Below, in pieces: positions 32,990-44,468 of a stretch of 64,000 bases of DNA. The notes beneath the pieces are model-generated. The model ran no database searches. It was not told the DNA's origin and worked only from the letters and a program-made list of their open reading frames with translations. A program made the position numbers and the translations under genes. The first letter of the stretch is position 1; each line of letters starts with the position of its first letter. The DNA is from Astrothelium macrocarpum (Eukaryota; Ascomycota; Dothideomycetes; Trypetheliales; Trypetheliaceae). Where the stretch lies: positions 1-64,000 of the forward strand of contig JAGEMR010000011.1 of the NCBI GenBank assembly GCA_021030915.1, given 5' to 3'.

Positions 32990-35734
32990 TTACAAGGAAC
33001 CCGGACTCGGAGGCAGAGAGCCATTAAACCAGCCACTGTACTGCTCCCCTAGCGTGAAATCCATGCTGCCGCCATTCGCAAACACATCGTTCCACGTCAG
33101 CCAACTTTGATGCCAAGGTTGGCCATTGACGAGCAGTTTTTGTACATAATATGCAGAGTCCGAGTTGCCACCGGTCGTCGTGATATTGAGCGTCTTGCCA
33201 TTTCCGAGGTTGATCGTCATGCTAAACCATGGCGCGTGGATTAGAAATGTCGTTGTGGTAGTCATGGGATAAAGACCAATCATATTCCACAAGAGCCATG
33301 TTTGCATGGCACCGGCATCACTATTCCCCGGTAAGCCTGAAGTGCCAGCATTGTAATATGTCTTTGCGACGGAGCGCGAGTATTTGAGGCTGAGCTCTGG
33401 CCTACCACCATAGTGGAAGAGATAGGCGGTTGTGAAGTCGGGCTCATTACTAGGGTTGAAGATGGTGTAGTTGAATTGCGAGGTTCCTGTACTATTTGCT
33501 GGATTGTTGCCTGGCTCGAACATGGCCTCAAGTTTCTGCACAAATCTCTGCGGACCTCCTGTGAAATTGACCAGCGTCGCAACGTCGTGAGTCATTCCGA
33601 AACTATACTCCCAAGGCAATGCTTCGTAGTACGCATCGCCCCAATAACATCCACCACATGATAGAGGGTCTTGGGAAACGAACGTCCCGTTCGCGTTGCG
33701 CGGGACTAAGAAGCCTGAAAATCCTAGCGAAGATGCATTTGGGTTCCAGTGGTTCCGCCAATTATGAGAACGAGACAAATACTTTTCGTAATCGGCCTGC
33801 TTTCCCAAACCCTGTGCGACCTGGCTCAATGCAAAGTCATTGACTGAATACTCAACACCGCGCGTTACCGCTCGAGAGAAGTTTGGAGTGATGTAGCTGT
33901 ACTGAAGCCAATCTGGCAATGCACCGCGTCCTTGCTCGTCTGAAGAATCCGGCGCCTGTGGGTCATGATTATTTGGTGGAGTGACTTCGGCATCTGTAAC
34001 CATGGCCGAATAGCCGTCTGTCCAATTGACAGCTCCGCGAACACCTTTCACGTAAGCATCGGCCAGTATGTTGTCGCAATTAGAGCCGCCTTGGGTGCGA
34101 CCATTGTAGTTCGATGAGCGCGCATCGGGCATCCACCCATCATGACGCCAGATGTCAATTAGTGCTCTGATCTGCTCTTCGTATGCCGTGGGTTGCAGAA
34201 CTTGCATGAGAGCTGTTGAACAGCGATGCAAGTCCCAAAAAGTGAAGTCGTCATCATAATACGGCTCGGAAGATTCCCATCCTGGGTTCTCCCCAGTGCG
34301 ATTTGAAGGTATTAGAGTCATGCCATAGATGGAACTATACAGCAATTGCAAAGTCGGCAAGTCGTTAATTGGAGTGGTAATCTTCGACAAGACTTCGGAA
34401 TTCCACATCGATCGCGTTTCGTTCTGAATTTGGGCCAGAGATTTGGAGTCTGGCAGTTCCGAGCTGATATAGCCACAGGCCTTGGCCGAAGAAATCCATG
34501 ATATTCCCACTCTTGACTCGACAGCTTGAGTTCCATTCTTAAAACTATAGACAACGCCCACACGATCCGTGGTAGATGACGTGCCGTTCGTAGTTCCGTA
34601 GGTACTCAGGGTGGTATTTACTCCCGAAAAGACCTTTGTAGAAGCTGGCGTAACGTCGAAGCGGCCACAAGCATAAATTTCCCAGTTCGGAGCTGTGGCC
34701 ATCAGCACGAATTCAATTGCTCAGTCATATGAGGCAGAATGCCGTCGATGACCTTACCCTCGTTCCAGCCATTGTTATAAATCCCGTAGGTTTCGTAGTG
34801 GCCATCAGGAAAAACCTGCACCCCTCCACCACTATATCCTTGGCTGAGCCCTAGCCCACGAAAGCTAGGCAGGACATGGGAGACATCAATGACAACGCTT
34901 GCAGGTCCCTCTGGAAATTTGTAACTTAGAATCCCAGCATGCTCACTAGCAGCAAGAGAGACTTCCACGCCGCTCGCAAGTGTGGTGTTGTACGCGCCCA
35001 CGCTCCCTTGATCAGCAAACGCGCGTGGCTGAGAGAGATTTGCCAGAGGATTTGGAACCAGACCTTTGACGGGCATCTGATGCACAACTCCATATTTAGG
35101 AGCGCCTGTCTAATTTCAGAACGAATTTTGGGTCATCTGCGGCACCAGTGGTTGCAATAAGAAACGTTGCCTACGACCGCAAGATATGTAATCGCCGCAT
35201 ACCTCATAGGAAGGATCCCATACCATTTCAACCAATCAGAACTTGTGGTGATCCCGTTGAAAAAACAGCTCTGAAGAATTTCTCGTTTATTATGGTTGAG
35301 GTCCCCGTACAAGGCGTGCGGCGATTATATTCTTGTAGTCGCAAGTGACATTTCTATTGGAACCCCTGGTGGTGATCTGCATACCTCCGGTCCCACTCTC
35401 GTGCATCATGGTAAATCCAGTGACATTGCCCGACGGCAAATAGCCAGAGTATGCATCAGTCCCAGTATAGAGGTCGGGGCCTTGTTCATTAGCCTGCTGC
35501 CGTAGGATACGTCGCTTTGATGGTCCATACCAAGCTTGGTCATGCCAAAGGGCCTGGCAACCCCCGGGAACATATTGCCCCCGTCTTCGGTGCCCATGCT
35601 AGACTTGAAGTTAGCAAAAATTGAGATCGAGAGACAATCGGATATGCTCACAAAATCTGGACATATTGTGCGTAATCGGTGCTTTGAGCCGCGACAAGCG
35701 TTAGGAAGAGACTGCAGCTTAACCACCATCCCAT
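32990..35734 (-). CDS. Secreted GH92 alpha-1,2-mannosidase
   Basis: Five exons: 35734-35652, 35598-35531, 35480-35385, 35105-34758, 34692-32990; introns of 53, 50, 279 and 65 nt. The product is 765 residues. It begins with a signal peptide (MGWWLSCSLFLTLVAAQS) and continues YAQYVQIFMGTEDGGNMFPG, TKLGPDLYTGTDAYSGYLPSG, ESGTGGAPKYGVV, NNGWNEAPNWEIYACGRFD; each of these is completed only by splicing. The catalytic part of family GH92 follows, with FTFWDLHR, GDAYYEALPWEYSFGM and the general-base motif GNSDAGAMQTW. GH92 enzymes are calcium-dependent exo-mannosidases that trim alpha-mannosyl ends of glycoproteins or wall mannans outside the cell. Several N-glycosylation sites (NxS/T) are present. 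The 279-nt third intron contains a small inserted element. Confidence 0.92.
35146..35369. mobile_element. MITE-like element inside GH92 intron 3 (family 1 copy)
   Basis: About 224 bp with terminal inverted repeats: the left end CAGTGGTTGCAATAAGAAAC matches the reverse complement of the right end (CAGGGGTTCCAATAGAAATG), and the similarity continues through ACGACCGCAAGATATGTAATCG for about 70 bp. The same ends occur at 42682-42894 and 50604-50812. It is non-coding. The host splice sites (donor after 35385, acceptor before 35105) lie outside it, so the enlarged intron should still be removable. Confidence 0.82.
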
Positions 35735-36559
35735 CTTGAAAGCTTTTGGAGCAAAAGCTCATAGGAAAACCGAGAAGAAGAAAAGGCAGTAGAAGAGGTC
35801 ATAGCGACGGTGTTGGCCGCACAAAGTAGTAGCGTAGTCGATCGGTCAAGGGTAGAGTGAGAGGGCAAGTTGAAGGATTAGGGCTAATCAAAGTCTTCGC
35901 CCCAGCCACGAGCAGCAGCTCACCGGCCGTGCTTCTGCGGCTGCATCCTTCGTACATGATGACATTCGTCCATTTAGTTACTTGTCAATGACATCCCTGT
36001 CGACAATGACTGACTGGTATAGTTTCATTCGCCATTAGAATTGGCGAACTGTATTTCCAGCATACAACCTTGCTTTGGAGTTTCATGGACGAACTCTTGA
36101 CCCTAAATTTGGACTCTGAGACGCCAGTTTGGGCCGAAAACGCCATGTTGACCGTCCTTCAAATCCTGAAGACAGAGCTGAGAGAATTCGAGTGAAGCCG
36201 CCAATTGAGCTGGCAACATTCCGTCTCTCCCGTCTAACATTTCCAAGGTTCGACGAGGCAGTAAAGCATGCCAGAAAAGGCAAGCTATGACCAATCACTT
36301 GGCAAAACGAGCAGCAAAGCTCTATAAGTCCAAAGCGAAGCTCCTTTTCATCTATCTCAAATCTACGAGTTCATTCTAAATCACATGGTGAATTCAACAC
36401 TGTAACCTCGTATTAAGAACATGGCCAGTAGCTGAATATTGTTCTCACAAAGTGAAACTACAGATTCTCAGATAAAATTCATTTTTGATCATGTAGCTGC
36501 TGTATAGCTTTATGAGATTCCTAACCACGTAGAAATTTTCAAATTGGCTGAGTTCTAAC
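35735..36559. other. Intergenic
   Basis: Promoter region of the mannosidase gene and 3' flank of the cysteine-rich protein gene; no gene recognised in 825 bp. Confidence 0.5.
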
Positions 36560-37442
36560 CTAAACTAAGTTATAACTGTTGAAGTACAACTCTGGCTCAT
36601 TTTCTACAAATGGTACGGATACCTTCACCAGATACAAAGTCACGGCCCCTGTTGGATCGACAGCTGTAAGTTTGCTACACTGCCAACATTGAGCCAGTGT
36701 AGCAACTGCATGATTATTACCATCCATTGCTTGAATGCTGATATAATCGGCCTGAAAGGGGTGATCATGATTGCTTTGCTGGGTTAAAATGACCGCAAAG
36801 CCTTTTCCTATTGTTGAAGCCCCTGGGCGATTTGATGTCGTGGCAGGGAGACAAATTTGTCGATTTCTACCGCCGACGTTCCTGACTGTTGTCCTTGCAA
36901 AATCGCTTTTTGCAAGACACACAGCTGTTGGAGGGTCTTCATGGTGGTGCTTTGTTTCCATACAGATTTGTGTGCTTTCGCAGCTGCCGTCAGCGGATCT
37001 TGCAGGCGTTATTAGATATGGTTCTTGTGGCCGTGGAGGCGAAGTTGGTATATCACAGTAAACACGATATCGTTGAATGTTCTGATCGCCGCTACATTCA
37101 GAGTACGAAAACTCGGTAAACCCGATGTCTTGCAGTGAAGATGGACATTGATTTATTGTTAGGATTGGGTTTTGCGTTCTCTTTGATGATCTTGAAATGC
37201 TTGGTCTTCCTGAAGTCGCGAAGTCGAGTAAGCTAATGCTGTCTGCCGTATTGTTCAAAATTCGCTGGCAACTAAATCCAAAGCCCCCGTTTCTGTGATC
37301 ATTAACAATACGAATTTTTGTATACGGTAATGGTCTGAGAGAATACTAACGCTGGAGAACCAGTACTGTTGAATCCCACCGAACTTCTAACAAACCGAAA
37401 AACCATAAAAGCGATGGGTAAAAAGCCTATGTTAGAGCGCAT
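36560..37442 (-). CDS. Cysteine-rich predicted secreted protein, function unknown
   Basis: Two exons (37442-37351 and 37292-36560) over a 58-nt intron (GTTAGT...GATCACAG) encode 274 residues. The N-terminus MRSNIGFLPIAFMVF is hydrophobic and could be a signal peptide. The mature part contains about ten cysteines (GFSCQ, NQCPSS, SECSG, VYCD, GSCES, QICM, AVCLA, RQICLP, QCWQC), in a pattern suggesting disulphides. The C-terminal half, with ILTQQSNHDHPFQADYISIQA and TGAVTLYLVKVSVPF, looks like a beta-rich fold. I do not recognise a named family; similar lineage-limited secreted proteins are common in filamentous ascomycetes. The exon 1 assignment rests on the splice phase and the signal-like start. 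Confidence 0.65.
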
Positions 37443-37798
37443 AGAATAGCTAATTAAAAGCATTGTGCATTACGGTAAGTTGGATGGAAAATATTAATAT
37501 AGATTGTCTGCTTCTCTGAGGGAATTTAATGTTTGTATGGTAGCGCGTATTCTACTTACACGCATCGCTACTCTTATTCCGTGTTCTGGTTCTCCGTATG
37601 ACCATTTTTTATCAACGTGTCCTATTGCCATTCGTCTCTTATCGATGGATGAAAGGAATGGATAAGTTAGCTTTCGATGTTTTAGTTTGAATGAGATTTG
37701 AGGCAACAAAGTAAGTTACCGCCGCATGATTTAATCCCCGTAAGCCCGGAAAACCTGTCCAATTATCCCTGACTTTTTTTTCCTTTTTGCCTTCAATC
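37443..37798. other. Intergenic
   Basis: 356 bp between the secreted-protein gene and the 3' end of the Cir_N gene; no feature recognised. Confidence 0.45.
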
Positions 37799-38924
37799 CT
37801 ATATTCGAGGGACTCTATTGAGTGATGTTCTGCTGTGATGCCTTTCCTGATCAGGACTACTTCGACTTCTCTTGAAACTCCTGTAATATCTTTGCTCGCG
37901 ACCCTCCCTGTCCTTGCTTCGATGTCGGTGATGTGAGTGCCGATGGTGGGAGGTCTGCTTTTTTTCTGATGGTGCATCCAGGCTGAATCCTTCCAAATCA
38001 TCATTTTCCTCTGCGCGCTTCCCCCTCTTTCGATGTCTGTCGCGCTTCTTCCATTCCTCGAGCTCCTTTTGTCGTTCTTCCTTTTCAAAGTTCGTCCGAT
38101 CCCTTTCCGCTGCCTTTAACTGGGCTTGTGCTCTTTGCATGAACGCCATGGGATCATTAGCCTTCGTTCTCGTTGTTGCTCTCTCACTCCTGCGTGGATC
38201 CTCGTTACCCCAGACATCTTTGCTGACTTCCTGTCCAACACCTTGCACAAGGTTCTCATCCCCCTTGGAAGCGTACCATGGCTTTTCCATATTCTGTCTG
38301 TAGCCTGCTGCATTTGAAAAGCGCATCGTGTATTGATCCTCAAACTCGCGTTTTTTCTTCTCGGCTTCCTTTTCGGCTTCCGCGTTCTTTTCATGATCTT
38401 TTCGTTTTGAGCCTTTTTCCTGTGGAAACAGATCAATATGCCCAGAGTGATCGATCAGTGGTGCGTCGCTTGTATTCTTTCCTTTCTTGCTTGGTTCTCC
38501 CGTCAGCCCTTCTCTTGCCTTTTCTCCCATTTCGCGGTCCTCTCTAGCCAGCCGAATATCCCTATCTGTATCATCTTCGCCCCTGAGACGCCTGCGTTTT
38601 CTAGAGTCTTCCCTCCCGATATCATGACGGTCTCGCTTCTTATGTTGGCGGTGGTCCTCATCCAATTCATCGTTAGCGATCAGGGGGGGAGGAGTCGTGC
38701 CTCTTAGGATGGCCAGGCGACGCTGGGCATCAATGTCCTGCATGCGCCTATCATGCTCTTCCTCTCGTGCCTGTGCTTCCGCTTCATCACGACGTACACG
38801 GGCAATGTTTTCGGCATTATAGACATTCCAGGATTTTTTGCCAAGGAGGTGTCTTGGATAGGAACACTTCGTAAGCTACGTAGCAAGGGGCTAGATGAAT
38901 AGATATAGGCACTTACAAAGGCAT
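37799..38924 (-). CDS. Cir_N-domain nuclear protein (LENG1-like, splicing-associated)
   Basis: The first exon is only 8 nt (38924-38917), then a 64-nt intron and exon 2 (38852-37799), giving 353 residues. Splicing produces MPLHLLGKKSWNVYNAENIA then RVRRDEAEAQAREEEHDRRM, the N-terminal Cir_N domain shared by CIR1, LENG1 and spliceosome-linked proteins. DAQRRLAILRG follows. The rest is highly charged, with Lys/Arg/Glu-rich coiled segments and a C-terminal His/Arg/Ser-rich tail (SHHRHSHHRHRSKDREGREQ), typical of nuclear RNA-processing proteins. The family assignment is firm; a precise role in splicing is inferred. The C-terminal end could differ if an extra intron exists near 37800. Confidence 0.82.
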
Positions 38925-39948
38925 GTTCGATAACAAGTTCTGGATCGTGTTGTAGTGACTTGGGTCCTGAAAAGTAAGAATAGCAACAATGATAAAGTGA
39001 CGTCAACACCAGCGACACAGTGGCAAGCCTATCGCATACAGGTAGTAGCCGATGGATGCGCCACAAATCTGATGGTGTAAGGCAACGTGACGTGGCTGGC
39101 TCTAGGGTCTCACCACCAAAAATGTTTGTGTTGCAATTGAGACAATAGCCTCAAGCCGTCAAGGCAAACATTGGGCTCAGATTTAACCCAAGAGCGGTGA
39201 AAAGTCCATCTGGCAAGTGGCACAAGGCGGTGGCTGGGCTAACAATCGAACGCCTGGGAGACGCGACGCAGATCTCCCCCACAAAGTTTGCGATTCAGGA
39301 ACACGCCAATAACGGTATGTTGCAGCGCTGGAGAGATGGCTGGATATGTCGCTTGTCTAGCGCACCCAACTCATAGCCGCTGAGCCCGACGGAGAGCCGG
39401 GCGTTAGGTTGTTGTTAGCTCAGGTACCGCCAGCCCAGAAATCTTGCGCCGATCCTACAATATTACTCTGGCTTTTCCTATGCTTGGTGCTCATCTTGCT
39501 GCTTATAGCCGTTGTGCTCAAAGCTTAATCCTATCGCCTGTCCGCTTGGCCTTGTGCTGCATGTCAACCACCAGCCTCGCGTGTGGAAGAGGTCTGATAG
39601 CCCATTCACCAGTGAGATACAACCATATTCCGGCAGCTGTGGACATCTAGAGCAAGGCAAAATCGTTTCTACTGATCTATTCAATCACCGAGTCTTGAAC
39701 AGGGAACAGCTCGACTACATTGTGGAATTCTTCCGACATTGACTAGAATAGGGCGCTGTCCAGCGCGATAATCGGACATTCCCACTCGCATGGTGCAGCA
39801 CGAGACTTTTAGCATTGAAAACATCTTCCCATCTCGAGTCTCCATACCAGGATTCGGCGCTTCACCCTTTACCCCCAACCCAATCGGCGCCTAAACCCCT
39901 CGACACCATCAATCCATCCAGCGACCCCTCTCACCACCCACACCCACC
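38925..39948. other. Divergent promoter region of Cir_N and FlbE-like genes
   Basis: 1.0 kb between two divergent start codons, no credible gene. Immediately upstream of 39949 the sequence is C-rich and pyrimidine-rich, a common fungal 5' UTR composition. Confidence 0.45.
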
Positions 39949-41124
39949 ATGCCAGTCTACCTCCTCCACGGCTTCCGCTGGCCACGACCCCTCGTACGCA
40001 TCCACATCATCCTCCAAAACCTCGACGACGCGGCAGCGGAATGGCTGATCGCCCCGCCCACCACCCGCGCGCTCCTCCAGAACTTCAAGCAGCTCTACCC
40101 GGACGTCATGGCGTCGCTCCCCTCGCTCCGCTTCTACGAGCAGTACGACCCGCACGACATCAGCGACAGCGGCAAGTCGCAGCCGTACGCGTACGTGGCC
40201 GACATTGCCGAGGAGATCAAGCTGGGCGTCGAGGTCGACGCCATCCGCGGCCGCGGCGTGTCGAACGAGCAGTGGGCCGGGCTGATGGAGCTGAGGGATA
40301 AGCTGGCGCCGGACGAAAAGGTGTCGTGGTTTGTGGTGGTGTGTGGGGATGAGGAGCGGTGGGCGCCGAGCACGGTGGGGCTGCTGGAGACCAACGGGTT
40401 GGCGAGTCCGGTGGGGAATGGGAGTTTGAGCTCGCCTGGTGAGGAGAATAGGTATGATGGCGCGAATAGGAGTATGACGGGGAGCAGTTTAAGTCGGGAG
40501 AGGGGCAGGAGAGACCGGTCAAGCAGTACGAGGGAAAACGGGACAATGAGCATTACGTCGATGGATTCTCCGACGACAGAATCTGTAAGTTGTGATTTTT
40601 TTCTTGCCCTTGAAGCATGTTTGGTCCAAAGATTGCGTCCTCAGTACCGGAAATTTCCATCCTGTTTCATGATCTTTATTTCTCCATCATGGCTCTCGTT
40701 TTCTAAGCCTTTCTATTTTCAAGCTCTACGATCTCGATGAAGAAGAGGAGGAAGATAATGGGCCAAAAGATGGCATTGCTGTCATGCATGTGGTTCGACG
40801 TCACGTCTCTTTGGCTTACCATGTTCCTCCTTGCTCTACAGGCGAGTCGGCCGAGATCGGGTACGCAGGGCGAGAGCGAAGCCAAGGGACTGAAAAAGTT
40901 CTTTTCCATGAAAAGGGGATTAAAGGAGAAGAAAAGGTATGCATAGATCGTCCTCTTCTCTCCCTTGAAGGTGACAAATAATTGTGGAGACAGTAAACTA
41001 ATGCTTTCAATGTTTTAGTACCAAAGATTTGCGCAATGCAGCCTCCAAAAACAAATCCCATCCCGGTCTGCCCGAACCAGTTCCTGCAGTGCCTCCACTG
41101 AATCCCAATCGAGGAACGCTGTGA
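39949..41124 (+). CDS. Conserved fungal protein resembling developmental regulator FlbE
   Basis: Four exons: 39949-40584, 40724-about 40789, 40842-40936, 41019-41124 (about 300 residues). The N-terminal ~165 residues form one conserved domain: MPVYLLHGFRWPRPLVRIHI, LQNLDDAAAEWLIAP, LPSLRFYEQYDP, SQPYAYVADI, LRDKLAPDEKVSWFVVVCGDEER. The start and this block resemble the fungal FlbE family, linked in Aspergillus to conidiation, but I recall the family only approximately. The C-terminal part is low-complexity: Ser-rich, then LYDLDEEEEED, then basic KKFFSMKRGLKEKKR, then STKDLRNAASKNKS. The second exon's donor (CAT|GTGGTT or GCT|GTCATG, same phase) is uncertain. Convergent with IST1, 306 bp apart. 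Confidence 0.72.
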
Positions 41125-41430
41125 CCATTTCTGCATAATTCTTTTCGATGATCTTTTTCTTTGTAATTACACGACCACATACCAACGGGTGAAAGGCATT
41201 TACTATCCTGCTAGGGATCACGGACACATGGGGTTATTTTGTAATGAACAATTGCACGGATGGGAGCTTCATATGAGATGCTTAAAAGCGAGGGGTCTCG
41301 GAGGGATTCAGGGCTTTTTCTGTGTCTAGGTCTCGTGGCTTATATAGGCCAACACTCATAACAATGTCTATTCTGACCCAAAACCCAACCCTGTATCATC
41401 ATATTATCGTAGCAAGAACCATATCGATCG

Positions 41431-42552
41431 TCACCTCTTTAGTTGTGCAAATCTCTTGGCCAGCTCATCAACGTCAGGTATCTTCCCACCGGGCCCATCC
41501 TTTTTACTCTTCGGCTCCGCCTTCTCATTCCTCTGTGATGGGACACTGGCTTTCGACCCCGTCTTCGCCTCCCCAACTCCCGGCATCTTCAGCTTCGGCG
41601 TCACGTTCTCCGTGCTCGGACTCGGGGGCGCCACTCTCACCGGCGGACTTCTTGGCCCCAGATCGCGTGGCGGCGTTGCTCTACTGAGCTCCTCAGCCTC
41701 CAGCGGCTTCTCCAACGCCTTCTCTTTCTGGCCACCGCTGCTTCCCTCGGGATCATCATCCTCATCCTCATCGTCATCACCTCCAGCCTTTTCCTCATCC
41801 GTCCGCTTTTCCGGCCAATCCACCCCATACGTCTTGGCAATCTCCGCCAAATACGCATCCACCAGCTCCGCCTTTGGTGGGGTCGTCTCCAGCCGCCGCT
41901 TTACTCTCTCCGCGACCTTGCCATCGCGATCCTCCGCCGCGCGCGCCCCAAAGTCCTTGCCAAACCGCTCGATCAGCAGCGCGCGCACTGTGTGCAGCTC
42001 CTTGATGTCTGTGCGCGGACTGGCGTGGATCAGGCTGTGCACGGCTTCTTCGAGTCCTGGGTCGCAGTAGGACTGCGCGTCCTTGGGGGAGAGGGGTGGG
42101 TCGGTGAGAGGGGGTTGTGAGGACGGGGATGAGGGGTCTAGGAGCCCGATGCGTGCGAGGAGCAGTTCGCAGTAGAGTTCAAGAATTTCGTGGAGCTCGG
42201 TGGTCAAATCAGATCGTATGATGTTCTCGATGCGGATGCGTGCGGATTCAACGCGGTTTAGCTGGAGAGGGAGGTGATGGTGTCAGTGGGTGATTGGAGT
42301 GTATGCATGTTATAGGGGAGGCTGAGTCGTAGGCAGGCAAGGAAAGAATATGGGAAGGTGTACCTCAAGGAGCTGAGCCATTGCTCGACGCTGTTGTTTG
42401 GCTATAGCCGTATCCTTTTGTTGCACCATGCGTAACCGTGAAATGGCTAGCTTGAGCTGAACCTTGAGCTTTGCCTAGGCAGTTGGGATGAGATATTGAT
42501 TATCCAAATGCAAGACTAAGATTCTCACCACTGTGCTCGATTGAGGCGCCAT
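41431..42552 (-). CDS. IST1: ESCRT-III regulator IST1
   Basis: Three exons (42552-42529, 42474-42364, 42261-41431), introns of 54 and 102 nt, 321 residues. The N-terminal IST1 domain is clear: MAPQSSTVAKLKVQLKLAIS, RLRMVQQKDTAIAKQQRRAM, LNRVESARIRIENIIRSDLT, ELHEILELYCELLLARI. A Pro/Ser/Glu-rich linker follows. The protein ends in DVDELAKRFAQLKR, a MIM1-type helix for binding the MIT domain of Vps4. IST1 controls Vps4-driven disassembly of ESCRT-III in multivesicular-body sorting and related membrane scission. The 321-residue length is normal. A decayed copy of exon 2 with intron edges lies at 20482-20675. Confidence 0.94.
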
Positions 42553-42681
42553 CTTCTGCCTTGAGCCCGGGTTCAATGCGAAAAGAGAATATAATGAATG
42601 CTTAGTATATGCTAGGCTGTGTAGGTGAGAGATGGTAGCACGTATGCAATCAGATGCAGTGATCTAATTGTGGGGTGGTAC

Positions 42682-42894
42682 CAGGGGCTGCATATAATTG
42701 GCCGCTCGCCTCGTCGGAAGACCCTCATCGATAACAAACGAAAAAGCCTCAAGATCTGTTTTCAACGAATCGTTTATAGACTGCCAGGTGTTTGCGTTTT
42801 GCGTTTCCTTGCAATGGCATGTAGTGCTCCCGATAAGGCATGCAGCGAATTATATCTCTTGCGGTCGCGGGGACATTTCTTATTGCAAGCACAG
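42682..42894. mobile_element. MITE-like element (family 1 copy)
   Basis: About 213 bp upstream of IST1. The right end (reverse complement GCTTGCAATAAGAAATGTCC, then CGCGACCGCAAGAGATATAA) matches the ends of the copies at 35146 and 50604. The left end (CAGGGGCTGCATATAATTGG, then CCGCTCGCCTCGTCGG) is shorter and more diverged. The internal CCTCATCGATAACAAACG stretch also resembles the 50604 copy. Non-coding. Confidence 0.75.
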
Positions 42895-44468
42895 GTGGTG
42901 CTGGGACCAGAACTGCCCCGCGATGACGAGTGAAAGCCAGCGAATAGCTCTTGATGACACCCCTACTACAATTAAGCGCGCTGGCCTCCTTGATGCGTGC
43001 AATTGGAACACATGAAGTTTCGTGCGGCCTCACCGATAGGTGGAAGGAATGGTGTACTTGTAGCTCTCACGAGATCTGTGCCTTTTTTTAACCCGCACAG
43101 CCCAGGTACGCTGCAAGACATTGCATCCAGGCAGCCGTGATTGGGGGCGTACAAATAAACACATTGCACTGAATCATGAGGTATCTAAGGTATCTTATAA
43201 TCAAAATAAAATAACGCGTTTGAGATCAACAAGGAGTTTTATTCAATATAGGCCGGCTGTGCGCTTTGGAATGACGGCAAGGATTGGCAAAAGGTTGGAA
43301 GGAGGATTCGGTTCCTGCAGCAAAAGAAGTAGCAGCACATGGATTCAGGTCGTATTTGACAAACGGCCACGCATCGGAGAAAAAAATATAGTTGCAGTTC
43401 AGGCGAGCAAGTAGGGCGCATAGAAGAATCAAGGAATATATGGAAGTGTTGATGATGCCTGGAAGTTGGGAGTTGGGTCTGGAGTGCATGAGCTGAAAGG
43501 TGCTGAGCTCGATGACGACCTGATCGGCGGAGGGTACCTGGTGGTACCTCGACCTAGGTACTTGCCGTACAGTAGATGTCGACACTCGATTTCCAGGATT
43601 TTTGCGATCGGGTGTTTGATGTCTCATGAGACGCCGTCCACCAGGCATACAAGGTTTGATAGCCAAAGCATGAAGGGTGTTGGTGATTTCAAGGTTTGCT
43701 CTGCGCCATCTCTGCAATCGCTCCATCAGCTGGAGGCGATTTTGGTAAACTCAAATATGACGATTACGATATTTGATAGCGCACCCGAAGGATCAGCCAA
43801 GCGAAATGGCCATCTCGACCCACCTGCCTATTCGCGCCGTGCCGTGTCCACACTGGCGGTGCGGACGGCGTCTTGGCCCCCAGGCTGAAGCGAAAGGACG
43901 CGTGATGATATATGTGGGAAAGGTGCTAGAGCAGGATTTGGACGCGAACACGCCCAAACGGCGGCCCGGCAGCGCGGATACGGATAGTATATGGGTGGAT
44001 AGCGTGTGGCGCACCTGCTGGCGCCTTGTTGGTTTGCTCGCTGAGGGCCAATGTGGTGCGCCCCTACGCTCGCCGGGCCACTCATCCCACTATGTCGCCT
44101 CAAGCGGAAATGAACAATAATCCGCTCACCGGGGCCCAGACAGAGTCGGTCGCCGCCAGTTGACGTTGCCAACGGCGCGGCTGAGATGAGGGCGCGACGA
44201 CAGTAAGCACCAAGCCTGCTATCTGTATCGTCCCCCGTCGGGAGTAGTCATCAAGGCTGTCGACTCGCATTGTAACCTGCATGGGCCCTGGCCAAGCGAC
44301 CGCCAGTCCCCGGGCCAATTAGCCGCCCGATCACACGCGCATTGACTTCCACCGATTCCTCTCTAGCGGAGAGTGGTGGCTGCCTCCTCCTCCTCGCCCA
44401 TCTGGCTGACAGCCCTCCTCCTCCTCCTCCACCATCCTCGCTCCACATCTTGCTGCAGACAATGGACC
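42895..44468. other. Intergenic, promoter region of LTE1-like gene
   Basis: 1.57 kb with no credible gene. GC content rises towards 44468. The part just upstream of the LTE1-like start is pyrimidine-rich (CTCCTCCTCCTCGCCC), probably 5' UTR. Confidence 0.5.

Noticed and set aside
37639..38088. 149-codon alternative frame overlapping the end of the Cir_N gene
   Set aside because: Lies in another frame of the same Lys/Arg-rich exon; no independent start context or domain.
41456..42070. 204-codon open frame opposite IST1
   Set aside because: Antisense to a clear IST1 coding exon, Ser/Pro-rich, no domain.
43011..43140. Possible further MITE end (GCGTGCAATTGGAACACATG near 43000)
   Set aside because: No matching inverted end within 300 bp, so not counted as a copy.
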